Source: Saccharopolyspora rosea | Lineage (GTDB): Bacteria; Actinomycetota; Actinomycetes; Mycobacteriales; Pseudonocardiaceae | Assembly (NCBI RefSeq): GCF_025643595.1 | Contig: NZ_CP102826.1 | Coordinates: forward strand, 4,340,001-4,404,000 | DNA: 64,000 bases | Direction of reading: 5' to 3' | In this document: piece after piece, positions 8,808 to 16,439 of the stretch | Numbering within the stretch: the first letter of the stretch is position 1 | Layout: each line of letters begins with the position of its first letter | The notes under the pieces: generated by a model | The model's database searches: none | The model's input: the letters and a program-made list of their open reading frames with translations, nothing else | Told to the model about the DNA's origin: nothing | Position numbers and translations under genes: made by a program

Positions 8808-9431
8808 GTGACGACGGCATCCGACTCCCCGTCCCACACCCCGGGCGCCATTCCGCGCGGCCAGGGCGGTGACGCGCTCACCGTCGCCGCGCGGGAGATG
8901 TTCGCCGAGCGCGGCTACCACGGCACGTCCATCCGCGACATCGCCAAGCGGGCCGGGTTGAGCCTGTCCGCGCTGTACTACTGGCATTCCAGCAAGCAGG
9001 AGCTGTTCGCCGGGCTCATCGAGGACAGCGTCAACGACTACTTCCGGACCTGCGACGCGGCGCTGCGCGACTGCGGCGACGACCCGCGGGAACGGCTGGC
9101 CGCGATCGTGCGCGCCACCGTCGACTACCGGGTGCGGCGGCGGGTGGAGAGCACCATCGCCGCGCGCGAGGTCCGCAACCTCGAACCCGAGCACGCGCAG
9201 CGGCTCGCGGAACTGCGCGACGCCGCGGCCCGGCTGTTCCAGGACACCATCGACGAGGGCGTGGCGCGCGGGGTGTTCCGCTGCGAGCACCCGGTGGAGG
9301 CGCGGCGGGCGATCCAGGCCGCGTGCAACGCGATCTCCCAGTGGTACGACCCGGAGGGCGACGTGGCACCGGCCGACCTGGCCGACCGGTACGTCACCAT
9401 CGCCCTGCGCATCGTCGGCGTCAGCGGGTGA
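8808..9431 (+). CDS. TetR-family regulator
   Basis: 207 residues from a GTG at 8808; the open frame upstream lacks coding character. Residues ~20-65 form a TetR helix-turn-helix (ERGYHGTSIRDIAKRAGLS followed by LSALYYWHSSKQELF). The C-terminal part is the helical ligand domain typical of regulators of acyl-CoA or solvent-related genes. The last 11 bases overlap the 3' end of the convergent AtuA-like gene. It may control the AtuA-ligase-lactonase operon that ends against it; that is inferred from position. Confidence 0.85.
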   Translation: MTTASDSPSHTPGAIPRGQGGDALTVAAREMFAERGYHGTSIRDIAKRAGLSLSALYYWHSSKQELFAGLIEDSVNDYFRTCDAALRDCGDDPRERLAAIVRATVDYRVRRRVESTIAAREVRNLEPEHAQRLAELRDAAARLFQDTIDEGVARGVFRCEHPVEARRAIQAACNAISQWYDPEGDVAPADLADRYVTIALRIVGVSG

Positions 9432-11163
9432 GTTCCACCGGCACGTCCACGTGGCGGGCGCGCAGGAACTCGCCGACCGCCTTGCCGATCGGGTCCACCC
9501 GCAGGTTGCTGGACCCGCCGGTGCCCAGCAGTCCACGCAGGACGAAGTGCACCGCCCGCAGGTGCGGGAACTCGTGGCGCACCACGTCCAGGTGCTTGGC
9601 CTCGGGCATCAGGCGGCGCAGCTCGTCGGTGCTGAGCAGTCGCCGCAGCCACGGCCAGGCATCCGGATCGGCGACCCAGATGCCGACGTTGCTGTTGCCG
9701 CCCTTGTCCCCGCTGCGCGCGTGCGCGACGCGGCCCAGCGGCATCCGCCGGGTCCGCGCGGACGGCAGCGGTTCCGGCTCCGGGTGCACCGGCTGGACGG
9801 GTTCGGCGGTCTCCACCGGCGGCGCCACCGGGATCCGCACGCCGTCGTCGAGCACCACCTCGTGCGGCACCGCCTCGGCCGACAGCAGGGCCGGCCAGTA
9901 GGCGATGCGCCGCCCCGGCGTGGCGGCCTGCCGGGCCGCCGAGTCGGCGTAGAAACCGGGAAAGCTGGACAGGTACAGCCCGCCGAGGCCCGCCACCAGG
10001 CGGCGCAGCGGTTCCGGCTCCGGCGCGGTGGCCATCACGCGGATCTGCACCGTGGCCTCCCACTGCGTCTCCGGGTCCTCGGCGGCGGTGCCCAGCGCGG
10101 TGACGTCGAACTCCACGCCCTGCCCGGCGACCAGCTCGGCCACCTGGGCGCGGATCAGCTCGGTCTTGTCCGCGACGTCCAGGCCGGTGGCGTGCAGCGT
10201 GTGCACGATCTGGTGGCCGATCGGGGCGAACACCGCCACCTTGGTGGTCGGCGGGGGCGGCGAACCCTCCGCCCCGGACACCTCCACCCGGTTCGGGCCG
10301 ACCTCGCGCAGCCGCACGGTGTCCAGGTGCGCGGTCACGTCCGGGTTGAGGTAGCGCGGTCCCTGGATCTCGTAGAGCAGCTGGGCGGTGACGGTGTCCA
10401 CCGTGACCGCGCCGCCGTCGCGGGCGTGCTTGGTGATGACCGCCGAACCGTCGGCGGCCACCTCGGCGACCGGGAACCCCGGGTGCACCACACCGGGGAT
10501 CCCGGTGAACCCGGAGAAGTTGCCGCCGACCGCGTGCGGTCCGCATTCGATGACGTGCCCGGCCACCACCGCACCGGCCAGCCGGTCCCAGTCGGTGCTG
10601 CGCCAGCCGTGCCACCACGCCGCGGCGCCCGCGGTCAGCGACGCGTCGGTGACCCGACCGCACACCACCACGTCGGCGCCTTCCCCCAGTGCGGCGGCGA
10701 TGCCCCAGCCGCCCAGGTAGGCGTGGGCGGCGACCGGTTCGGCGCCCCACTCCGACAGCGGCGCTGCGGTGTCGGCGTTGCGCAGCTCGTGCCCAGCGGC
10801 CCGCAGTTCGTCCACAGCGGACAGCACGTCGTCGCCCTCGACGTGCGCCACCCGCAGCCGCACGCCCGCTTCGGCGGCGAGCGCGCGCACCGCGGCGGCC
10901 AGTCCCGCCGGGTCGGACCCGCCCGCGTTGACCACCACGCGGCAGCCGCGTTCGGCCAGTTCCGCCAGGTGCGGGCGCAGCTGGTCGAGGAAGTAGGTGA
11001 CGTACCCGGGCGAGGAACGCGCCGCCAGCATCGCCATGGTGAACTCGGCGAGGTAGTCGCCGATGAGCACGTCGACGGGGTCGCCGGCCATCGCCTCGTC
11101 CAGCGCACCGCGCCGGTCGCCGAGGTAGCCGGAGAACCCGGCCACCCGAACCGCTCGTGCCAT
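9421..11163 (-). CDS. AtuA-like acyclic-terpene-utilisation protein
   Basis: 580 residues. Residues ~1-440 match the AtuA/DUF1446 domain (GFSGYLGDRRGALDEAM at the N-terminus; VVNAGGSDPAG), and ~475-575 match the small AtuA-like ferredoxin-fold domain (HARSGDKGGNSNVGIWV). AtuA was named from the Pseudomonas acyclic terpene (citronellol/geraniol) pathway, but its catalytic role is not established; homologues often sit beside acyl-CoA carboxylases and ligases. ATG start with GGGAGG upstream. It follows an acyl-CoA ligase gene on the same strand, separated by a repeat element. Confidence 0.85.
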   Translation of the reverse strand: MARAVRVAGFSGYLGDRRGALDEAMAGDPVDVLIGDYLAEFTMAMLAARSSPGYVTYFLDQLRPHLAELAERGCRVVVNAGGSDPAGLAAAVRALAAEAGVRLRVAHVEGDDVLSAVDELRAAGHELRNADTAAPLSEWGAEPVAAHAYLGGWGIAAALGEGADVVVCGRVTDASLTAGAAAWWHGWRSTDWDRLAGAVVAGHVIECGPHAVGGNFSGFTGIPGVVHPGFPVAEVAADGSAVITKHARDGGAVTVDTVTAQLLYEIQGPRYLNPDVTAHLDTVRLREVGPNRVEVSGAEGSPPPPTTKVAVFAPIGHQIVHTLHATGLDVADKTELIRAQVAELVAGQGVEFDVTALGTAAEDPETQWEATVQIRVMATAPEPEPLRRLVAGLGGLYLSSFPGFYADSAARQAATPGRRIAYWPALLSAEAVPHEVVLDDGVRIPVAPPVETAEPVQPVHPEPEPLPSARTRRMPLGRVAHARSGDKGGNSNVGIWVADPDAWPWLRRLLSTDELRRLMPEAKHLDVVRHEFPHLRAVHFVLRGLLGTGGSSNLRVDPIGKAVGEFLRARHVDVPVELTR

Positions 11164-11177
11164 TGCCTGCCTCCCGT

Positions 11178-11335
11178 GTCAGTGCCTGTCTTCGAACCGG
11201 GCCGGTAAGAGCGACGGCTGGGGAGCTGGCCGTCTTTCTCTCTCCTGGTGAGCCGTCTCGCCACTTGCACCGCCGCGGGTGCGGTTCCGCCACCGGACCC
11301 ACTGCGCAAAACGAGTCCGAGGACGAGGCTCTCAG
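11178..11335. mobile_element. degenerate copy of the modular stop-codon repeat element
   Basis: Left end CCTGTCTTCGAAC at 11185-11197, right end a degraded GTCCGAGGACGAGG near 11315-11328. Flanking words are GTCAG (11178-11182) and CTCAG (11331-11335); the latter contains the stop codon of the upstream ligase gene. It shares the module CTCGCCACTTGCACCGCCGC with the copies near 44.8, 50.6 and 63.7 kb. Its hairpin (GACGGC 11213-11218, GCCGTC 11229-11234, then a T/C-rich run) differs in sequence from the other copies but keeps the pairing. Confidence 0.65.
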
Positions 11336-12987
11336 CCGATCCTGGCGGTGACCTCCTGGCGCAACCGCCGCTTGACGACCTTGCCCGTGGGGGTGCGCGG
11401 CAACGGCCCGTCCCAGAACACCACGTGCGCCGGGACCTTGAACGCCGCCAGCCGCTCGGCCACGTGCCCGCGCAGCTGCTCGGCGTCGGCCTCCCCCGCC
11501 AGGCGGACCACCGCCGCGACCTCCTCTCCCAACGTCGGGTGCGGCACGCCGACCACGGCGGCGTCGGCGACCGCCGGGTGCTCGAACAGCGCGGCCTCCA
11601 CCTCGGCGCAGTAGACGTTCTCGCCGCCGCGGATCACCACGTCCTTCATCCGGTCCACCACCGACACCCAGCCGTCGCGGACGTGGCCGAGGTCGCCGGT
11701 GCGGAACCAGCCGTCCACGAACGCCTCCGCGGTGGCCGCCGGGTCGTTCCAGTAGCCGCGCACCACGTTCGGGCCGCGGAACCACAGTTCGCCGACCTCG
11801 CCGTCGGGCAGGTCGCGACCGGTTTCCGGGTCGACGACGCGCAACTCGGCGCCCGGCACGCAGCGGCCCGCGCTGTCCGCGCGGGCCAGGTAGTCCGCAC
11901 CCGAGTTGCCGACCACCGCCGAGGTGGTCTCGGTGAGCCCGTAGCCGCTCGCCGGTCCGGTGCCCAGCGACCCGATGCGGTGCACGAGGTCCGGCGGGAT
12001 CGGCGCGCCGCCCATGTTGACGCCCTCCAGGCGCGCCGCGGCCTGCGGTGCGCGCTCGACGAGGTCGCGCATCACCGTGGGCACCCCGCCAGCGCTGGTG
12101 AGCCCTTCCGCGGTGATCAGCCGGGCGGCGACGTCGGGGTCCCAGCGGTGCAACGTGGCCAGCTTGACGCCGCTGAGCGCGGACAGGTAGAGCCCGGTCA
12201 GCCCGGCGATGTGGAACAGCGGGAACGTCAGCAGCACGCCCGGCTGCGGGTCCTGCGGACCGGGCGGGTCGGGCAGCACCCCGCCGTTGGCCAGCCCGGC
12301 CGCGATGCGGCGGTTCAGCGCGCTGTTGAGCAGGTTCGTGCAGTGGTTGCGGTGACTGGCGACCGCGCCCTTGGGGCGCCCGGTGGTGCCCGAGGTGTAC
12401 ATGATCGTGGCGTCGTCGTCCGGTCCGATCGGCACGTCCGGCAGGTCGGCCTCGGTGGGCAGCGCCGCCAGCAGTTCCTCCCAGCGACGGCCCCCGGAAC
12501 CGTCGCCGCGGACCTCGACGACCGGTGTCCCCTCGATCAGCCGGGCCCGTTCGGCGTCGGCGAACACCAGTCGCGCGCCGCTGTCGGCGAGGCCGAAGGC
12601 CAGTTCCGGGCCGGTCCACCAGGCGTTCAGCGGCACCGCGATGAGCCCGGCCGCCAGGACCGCCCAGAACACCGGCGACCACTCGGGGTAGTTGCGCATC
12701 GCGATCGCCACCCGGTCGCCGGGTCGCAGGCCGTACTCCTCGCGCAGGCACCGCGCGAGGCCCGCCACGATCCGGAGGTGCTCGGCGAAGTCGCAGCGGT
12801 AGCCCTCGTGGACCAGGAAGTCGCGCCGCCCGTGGACCGCGGTGAACGCCACGACGTCGCGCAGCGTCGCCGGACCGGTGGCGTAGACGCGCATCGGGAT
12901 GCCGCCGACGTCGCGTTCGACGATCTCGAACTCCCCACCGGGGCCGGTGAGTTCGGCCAGCAGCCGTCGCCGTTGCTCCTCGGACAC
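11332..12987 (-). CDS. class I AMP-forming acyl-CoA synthetase
   Basis: 551 residues of the ANL superfamily, converting a carboxylic acid to its CoA thioester through an acyl-AMP. The P-loop-like motif YTSGTTGRPKG is at 197-207, the A5-type SGYGLTETTS and hinge DRMKDVVIRGGENVYC motifs follow, and the catalytic-lysine motif PTGKVVKRRLR is near the C-terminus. GTG start with GAGGGAGG upstream. It starts 10 bases after the SMP-30-like gene and is followed by the AtuA-like gene, so the three probably form one operon. The acid substrate is unknown. Confidence 0.9.
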   Translation of the reverse strand: MSEEQRRRLLAELTGPGGEFEIVERDVGGIPMRVYATGPATLRDVVAFTAVHGRRDFLVHEGYRCDFAEHLRIVAGLARCLREEYGLRPGDRVAIAMRNYPEWSPVFWAVLAAGLIAVPLNAWWTGPELAFGLADSGARLVFADAERARLIEGTPVVEVRGDGSGGRRWEELLAALPTEADLPDVPIGPDDDATIMYTSGTTGRPKGAVASHRNHCTNLLNSALNRRIAAGLANGGVLPDPPGPQDPQPGVLLTFPLFHIAGLTGLYLSALSGVKLATLHRWDPDVAARLITAEGLTSAGGVPTVMRDLVERAPQAAARLEGVNMGGAPIPPDLVHRIGSLGTGPASGYGLTETTSAVVGNSGADYLARADSAGRCVPGAELRVVDPETGRDLPDGEVGELWFRGPNVVRGYWNDPAATAEAFVDGWFRTGDLGHVRDGWVSVVDRMKDVVIRGGENVYCAEVEAALFEHPAVADAAVVGVPHPTLGEEVAAVVRLAGEADAEQLRGHVAERLAAFKVPAHVVFWDGPLPRTPTGKVVKRRLRQEVTARIG

Positions 12988-12997
12988 CGAGCCTCCC

Positions 12998-13930
12998 TCA
13001 GGCGTTGTGGTTCAGCTCCAGTCCCGGGCAGTGCCACTCGGTGGCGTACAGCAGGCCCCACCCCGAGGACGTGATGTAGGCGGTGCGCAGGTCCGGCCCG
13101 CCGAAGCAGATGTTGGTGACGTGCGGGTCGTGCCGGGGTGGGCGGACGGTGTGCCGCAGGGAGCCTTCCGGGGACAGCACGCTGATCTCACCGGTCACCA
13201 GGGTCGCCACGCACACGTTCCCCTCGGAGTCCACGGCCAGCGAGTCCAGCGGGCGGTACCCGGAGAAGCCGTGCAGCAGCCGGGCACCGGCCGGTCCGTC
13301 GCCGTCGCGGCGCAACCGGCCCGGTCCTTCGACGTCCCAGCACCAGACGCGGCCGGTCACGGTCTCGGCGACGTACACCCGCGAGCCGTCCGGAGACAGC
13401 CCGACACCGTTGGCCTCGGTGAGCGGGTAGGCGATCTCGGCGATGTGCCGCCCGTCCGGCGTGGCGTAGTACAGCCCGCCGCGGTCGGTGTCGCGCGGCC
13501 GGCGCTTGCCCAGGTCGGTGAAGTAGAAACCGCCGTCGGCGTCGAAGACGAGGTCGTTGGGGCCGCGCAGCGGGTGCCCGTCGACCTCGGTGTAGAGGTC
13601 GGTGACCTCGCCGTCGAGGGTGACCCGCTGGATGCGGCCGCCGAGGTAGTCGGCGGGCTGGTGGCCCGGGACCAACCGGCCGCCGCGCTCCAGCCAGGCG
13701 AAACCGCCGTTGTTGCACACGTACACCGCACCGTCCGGCCCGATCGCGGCGCCGTTGGGCCCACCGCCGCAGTCGGCGACCACGGACACCGCGCCGTCCG
13801 GGGCCACCCGGGACAGCGCGCCGCGCGCGATCTCCACGACGAGCACGGAGCCGTCGGACAGCGCGACCGGCCCTTCCGGGAACCGCAGTCCCGAGGTGAT
13901 TTCGCGAAACCCGGCCATCCTTCCCTCCAC
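12998..13930 (-). CDS. SMP-30/gluconolactonase-like beta-propeller hydrolase
   Basis: 310 residues with the SMP-30/LRE pattern: FPEGPVALSDGSVLVVE at the N-terminus (metal-ligand Glu), GGPNGAAIGPDGAVYVCNNGG, a GPNDLVFDADGGFYFTD block supplying Asn/Asp ligands, and LTEANGVGLSPDGSRVYVAE. This family is a six-bladed calcium/zinc-dependent lactonase, opening sugar or other lactones. Start at 13930; an internal Met5 is possible. It is first in a probable operon with the ligase and AtuA-like genes, so a lactone intermediate is plausible but unproven. Confidence 0.85.
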   Translation of the reverse strand: MEGRMAGFREITSGLRFPEGPVALSDGSVLVVEIARGALSRVAPDGAVSVVADCGGGPNGAAIGPDGAVYVCNNGGFAWLERGGRLVPGHQPADYLGGRIQRVTLDGEVTDLYTEVDGHPLRGPNDLVFDADGGFYFTDLGKRRPRDTDRGGLYYATPDGRHIAEIAYPLTEANGVGLSPDGSRVYVAETVTGRVWCWDVEGPGRLRRDGDGPAGARLLHGFSGYRPLDSLAVDSEGNVCVATLVTGEISVLSPEGSLRHTVRPPRHDPHVTNICFGGPDLRTAYITSSGWGLLYATEWHCPGLELNHNA

Positions 13931-13954
13931 AGTGGACGATGAGGCGCGAGCCGC

Positions 13955-13968
13955 TTAACGCTCGTTCA
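13955..13968. promoter_or_regulatory. TetR-type operator candidate upstream of SMP-30-like operon
   Basis: TTAACGCTCGTTCA is a 14-base palindrome with one mismatched pair (TTAACG against CGTTCA). Similar TGAACG-nn-CGTTCA boxes are bound by TetR regulators of acyl-CoA catabolism. It lies 25 bases upstream of the SMP-30-like start and on the other side faces the broken crotonase gene at 14072. Confidence 0.4.
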
Positions 13969-14071
13969 GTGACTTTAGGCACGCTCCGGCGCGCAGCACA
14001 AGGGTCGATCTTGACGCCCTCGGCCAGGCGTCCATAGCGTCCGGATCCCGGTCAACGGCAAGGAGGACGAC

Positions 14072-14520
14072 GTGACGACCGACCAGCGGGTGAGTTGTGC
14101 GGTTCGCGACGGCGTGGCGGACGTCCGCCTGGACCGCGCCGACAAGCACAACGCCCTGGACCAGGCCATGTTCGACGCGCTGGTCGCCACCGGCCTGGGG
14201 CTGCGCGAGCGGCGCGACGTGCGCGCGGTGGTGCTGTCCGGCAACGGGCCGTCCTTCTGCGCCGGACTCGACTTCGGCAACTTCCAGGCCATTTCCGAAG
14301 GATCCGCCCTCGACCGCAGGCCCGCGACCGCGGAGCCGGTCGGGCCGGCGCGGGCCCGCGGCCAGCAGGCCGCGCACGTGTGGGCGACGCTGCCGGTGCC
14401 AGTGGTCGCCGCCGTGCACGGCGTCGGACGGCGTCCGGGCTCTTGCCCGCGATCTCCGCGGCCAGCTCCCGCGCCGCGGCGAGCGGGTCGGTGGCCGTCC
14501 GGGTGGCCAGCCCGACTGTC
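14072..14520 (+). pseudogene. crotonase (enoyl-CoA hydratase family) broken by an internal inversion
   Basis: A GTG with AAGGAGG upstream opens a normal crotonase: RADKHNALDQAMFDALVA, SGNGPSFCAGLDFGNFQ and LPVPVVAAVHGV follow the family order up to about residue 118 (near 14425). The + strand then loses all similarity. The minus strand of 14427-14520 instead reads VGLATRTATDPLAAAREL and AAEIAGKSPDAVRR, the family's region around residues 185-220. So a distal segment lies inverted against the proximal one; the segment between them (oxyanion-hole glycine loop) and the C-terminus are missing. A repeat-element fragment follows directly. The gene cannot make an active hydratase. Confidence 0.75.
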
Positions 14521-14606
14521 CTTGGACTCGTTTTGCGTGGCGGTGCCGGTGGCGGAACCTCAGCGGCCGTCTCGACTGCGGAAGCCCCTCCTGATGTATG
14601 CCCAGT
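14521..14606 (-). mobile_element. inverted fragment of the modular repeat element
   Basis: Read on the minus strand, this stretch contains GCTGAGGTTCCGCCACCGGC and the following CACCGCCACGCAAAACGAGT, the right-hand module of the copies at 44.7-45.1 and 63.7 kb, and a CATACATCAGGAGGGG word corresponding to GGTACATGAGGAGGGG at ~44935. The left terminal repeat and hairpin are missing. It abuts the inverted crotonase fragment on one side and the stop codon of the next crotonase (14607) on the other. Confidence 0.6.
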
Positions 14607-15404
14607 TCAGCGCACTCCCCACCTCCCGGTGAACGTCGGTTCGGTCTTGCGCACGAACGCCTCGCGCGCCGCCGGGGCGTCCTCGGTGGCGAAGTTGACC
14701 GCCTGGGCGCGCGCCTCGTTCTCCAACGCCTCGCGGAAGCTCTGCTGCGCCCCGGCGTGCAGCAGCGCCTTGGTCTGCGCCAACGCCACCGGCGGGCCGG
14801 ACGCCAGCCGCGCGGCCAGGTCCGCGACGAACACGTCGAGCTCGTCGTCCGGCCTGACCCAGGCGACCAGGCCGAGGTCGAGCGCCTCCCGGGCGTCGAC
14901 GAACTCGCCGAGCAGCGCCAGCCGCTTGGCTCGCTGCATGCCCACGGCGCGGGGCAGCAGCCAGGAACCGCCGAAGTCCGGCGACAACCCGCGCCGCGCG
15001 AAGATCTGGGAGAACCGGGCGTCCGGCGCGGCCACGACGAGGTCGCAGCCCAGCGCGAGGTTCCAGCCCGCGCCCACGGCCACCCCGCGCACCTTGGCCA
15101 CGACCGGTTCGGACATCTCGTGCAGGGTCGCGGCGATGTCGTTGATCCGGTGCATCCGGTGCAGCGGGTGCACGTCACCGACGTCGCTGCCGAGATCGGC
15201 GCCGGCGCAGAAATCACCGCCCGCGCCGGTGATCACCACCGCGCGCACCGACTCCTCGGACGCGGCGGTGCGCAACGCCTCGTGCAGCCCGTCCCAGGCC
15301 GCCAGGTCCAGCGCGTTCTTGCGGTGCGGGCGGTTGAGGGTGATCGTCAGCACCGGGTCGTCCCGGGACACCAGCACCGCATCGGATGCGTCCACTGTGG
15401 CCAC
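14607..15404 (-). CDS. enoyl-CoA hydratase/isomerase family protein
   Basis: 265 residues, full crotonase length. The first oxyanion-hole block (GAGGDFCAGADLGSD) and the second (VRGVAVGAGWNLALGCDLVVAA) are intact; the catalytic-acid region reads FARRGLSPDFGGSWLLPRAVG, where an Asp (not Glu) stands before the GG, as in several isomerase or hydrolase members of the family. GTG start with only a weak GGGA upstream. It follows an LLM oxidoreductase by 65 bases but on the same strand. The precise reaction is undetermined. Confidence 0.88.
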   Translation of the reverse strand: MATVDASDAVLVSRDDPVLTITLNRPHRKNALDLAAWDGLHEALRTAASEESVRAVVITGAGGDFCAGADLGSDVGDVHPLHRMHRINDIAATLHEMSEPVVAKVRGVAVGAGWNLALGCDLVVAAPDARFSQIFARRGLSPDFGGSWLLPRAVGMQRAKRLALLGEFVDAREALDLGLVAWVRPDDELDVFVADLAARLASGPPVALAQTKALLHAGAQQSFREALENEARAQAVNFATEDAPAAREAFVRKTEPTFTGRWGVR

Positions 15405-15469
15405 TCCCGTTCTCGCTCACCGGCCGCCGGTGGGCGGCACCGGGCCGCCCACCGTCCACACCGGACTCC

Positions 15470-16426
15470 TCACCGCAGTCCCATCGCCCGCACCGCCGAA
15501 ACCGGATCCCCCGGACCGGGCAGCGCGATGATCGGCGTGGTGACGCCGTTGTCGACGTAGCGCTGCACCTGTTCCCGGCAGTGCTGCGCCGGGCCGTGCA
15601 CGACCAGTTCGTCCACCACGGCGTCGGGGATCGCCGCGAGCGCGCCCTTGCGGTCGCCGGACTCCCACGCCCGCCACATCGGCGTCAGCTCGTCGCGGCC
15701 CAGCCACTCGTGGAAGGCGCGGTACACCGGCACGTTCAGATAAGCGGCGATCTGGCGGCGGGCCAGGCCGCGCGCGGTGTCCGGGTCGACGTCGGGCAGC
15801 ACGAAGATCCGCGCCGCGACCTCCTTGTCCGGCCCGCCCCGGTGCACGTGCGGCACCACGGTGCGCACGTCGTCTGCCGACAGCCAGTTGATGATCGCAC
15901 CGTCGCCCTCGCGCCCGGCCAGCCGCAGCATGCCCGGCCGCAGCGCGGCGACCAGCAGCGGCGGCGGCTCGTCGGGGACGAGTCCGGCGGTGAAACCGCG
16001 CACGGCGAACGTCTCGTACTCCTCGGTCACCTTCTCGCCGGACAGCGCCCGGCGCAGGAACCGCACGGTGTCGCGCACCCGCTTGAACGGCTCGGTGAAC
16101 GGGATCCCGTTCCAGGACTCGACGATCACGTTCGACGAGGTGCCCACGCCGAGCGCGAACCGCCCCGGCGCCGCCGCGGCCAGCGTCGCCGCGCTCATCG
16201 CCAGGGTCGCCGGACCCCGGGTGTACACCGGCGCGATGGCGGTACCCAGCCGCAGCCGCGGCGCCCACGCCGCGGCCAGCGCCAGCGGGGTGAACGCATC
16301 GGCGGCGTTCGACTCCGACGACCACACGTCGGTGTAGCCGAGATCGGGCAGCTCGGCTACCAGCTCGCGCTGCTCGGCCAGCGGGATGCCCTGGAACGGG
16401 ACGGTGATGCCCCAGCGTGGTGGCAC
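15470..16426 (-). CDS. LLM-class (F420-type) flavin-dependent oxidoreductase
   Basis: 318 residues with the luciferase-like TIM-barrel pattern: GYTDVWSSESNAADAFTPLA, LRLGTAIAPVYTRGPATLAM and PGRFALGVGTSSNVIVESWNG. These blocks are typical of the actinobacterial coenzyme F420 or FMN-dependent branch linked to acyl-CoA or lipid metabolism. GTG start with GGAGGATCAC upstream. It begins 14 bases after the stop of an acyl-CoA synthetase on the same strand and is probably co-transcribed with it. Which cofactor is used cannot be decided from motifs alone. Confidence 0.85.
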   Translation of the reverse strand: MPPRWGITVPFQGIPLAEQRELVAELPDLGYTDVWSSESNAADAFTPLALAAAWAPRLRLGTAIAPVYTRGPATLAMSAATLAAAAPGRFALGVGTSSNVIVESWNGIPFTEPFKRVRDTVRFLRRALSGEKVTEEYETFAVRGFTAGLVPDEPPPLLVAALRPGMLRLAGREGDGAIINWLSADDVRTVVPHVHRGGPDKEVAARIFVLPDVDPDTARGLARRQIAAYLNVPVYRAFHEWLGRDELTPMWRAWESGDRKGALAAIPDAVVDELVVHGPAQHCREQVQRYVDNGVTTPIIALPGPGDPVSAVRAMGLR

Positions 16427-16439
16427 GTGATCCTCCGAC

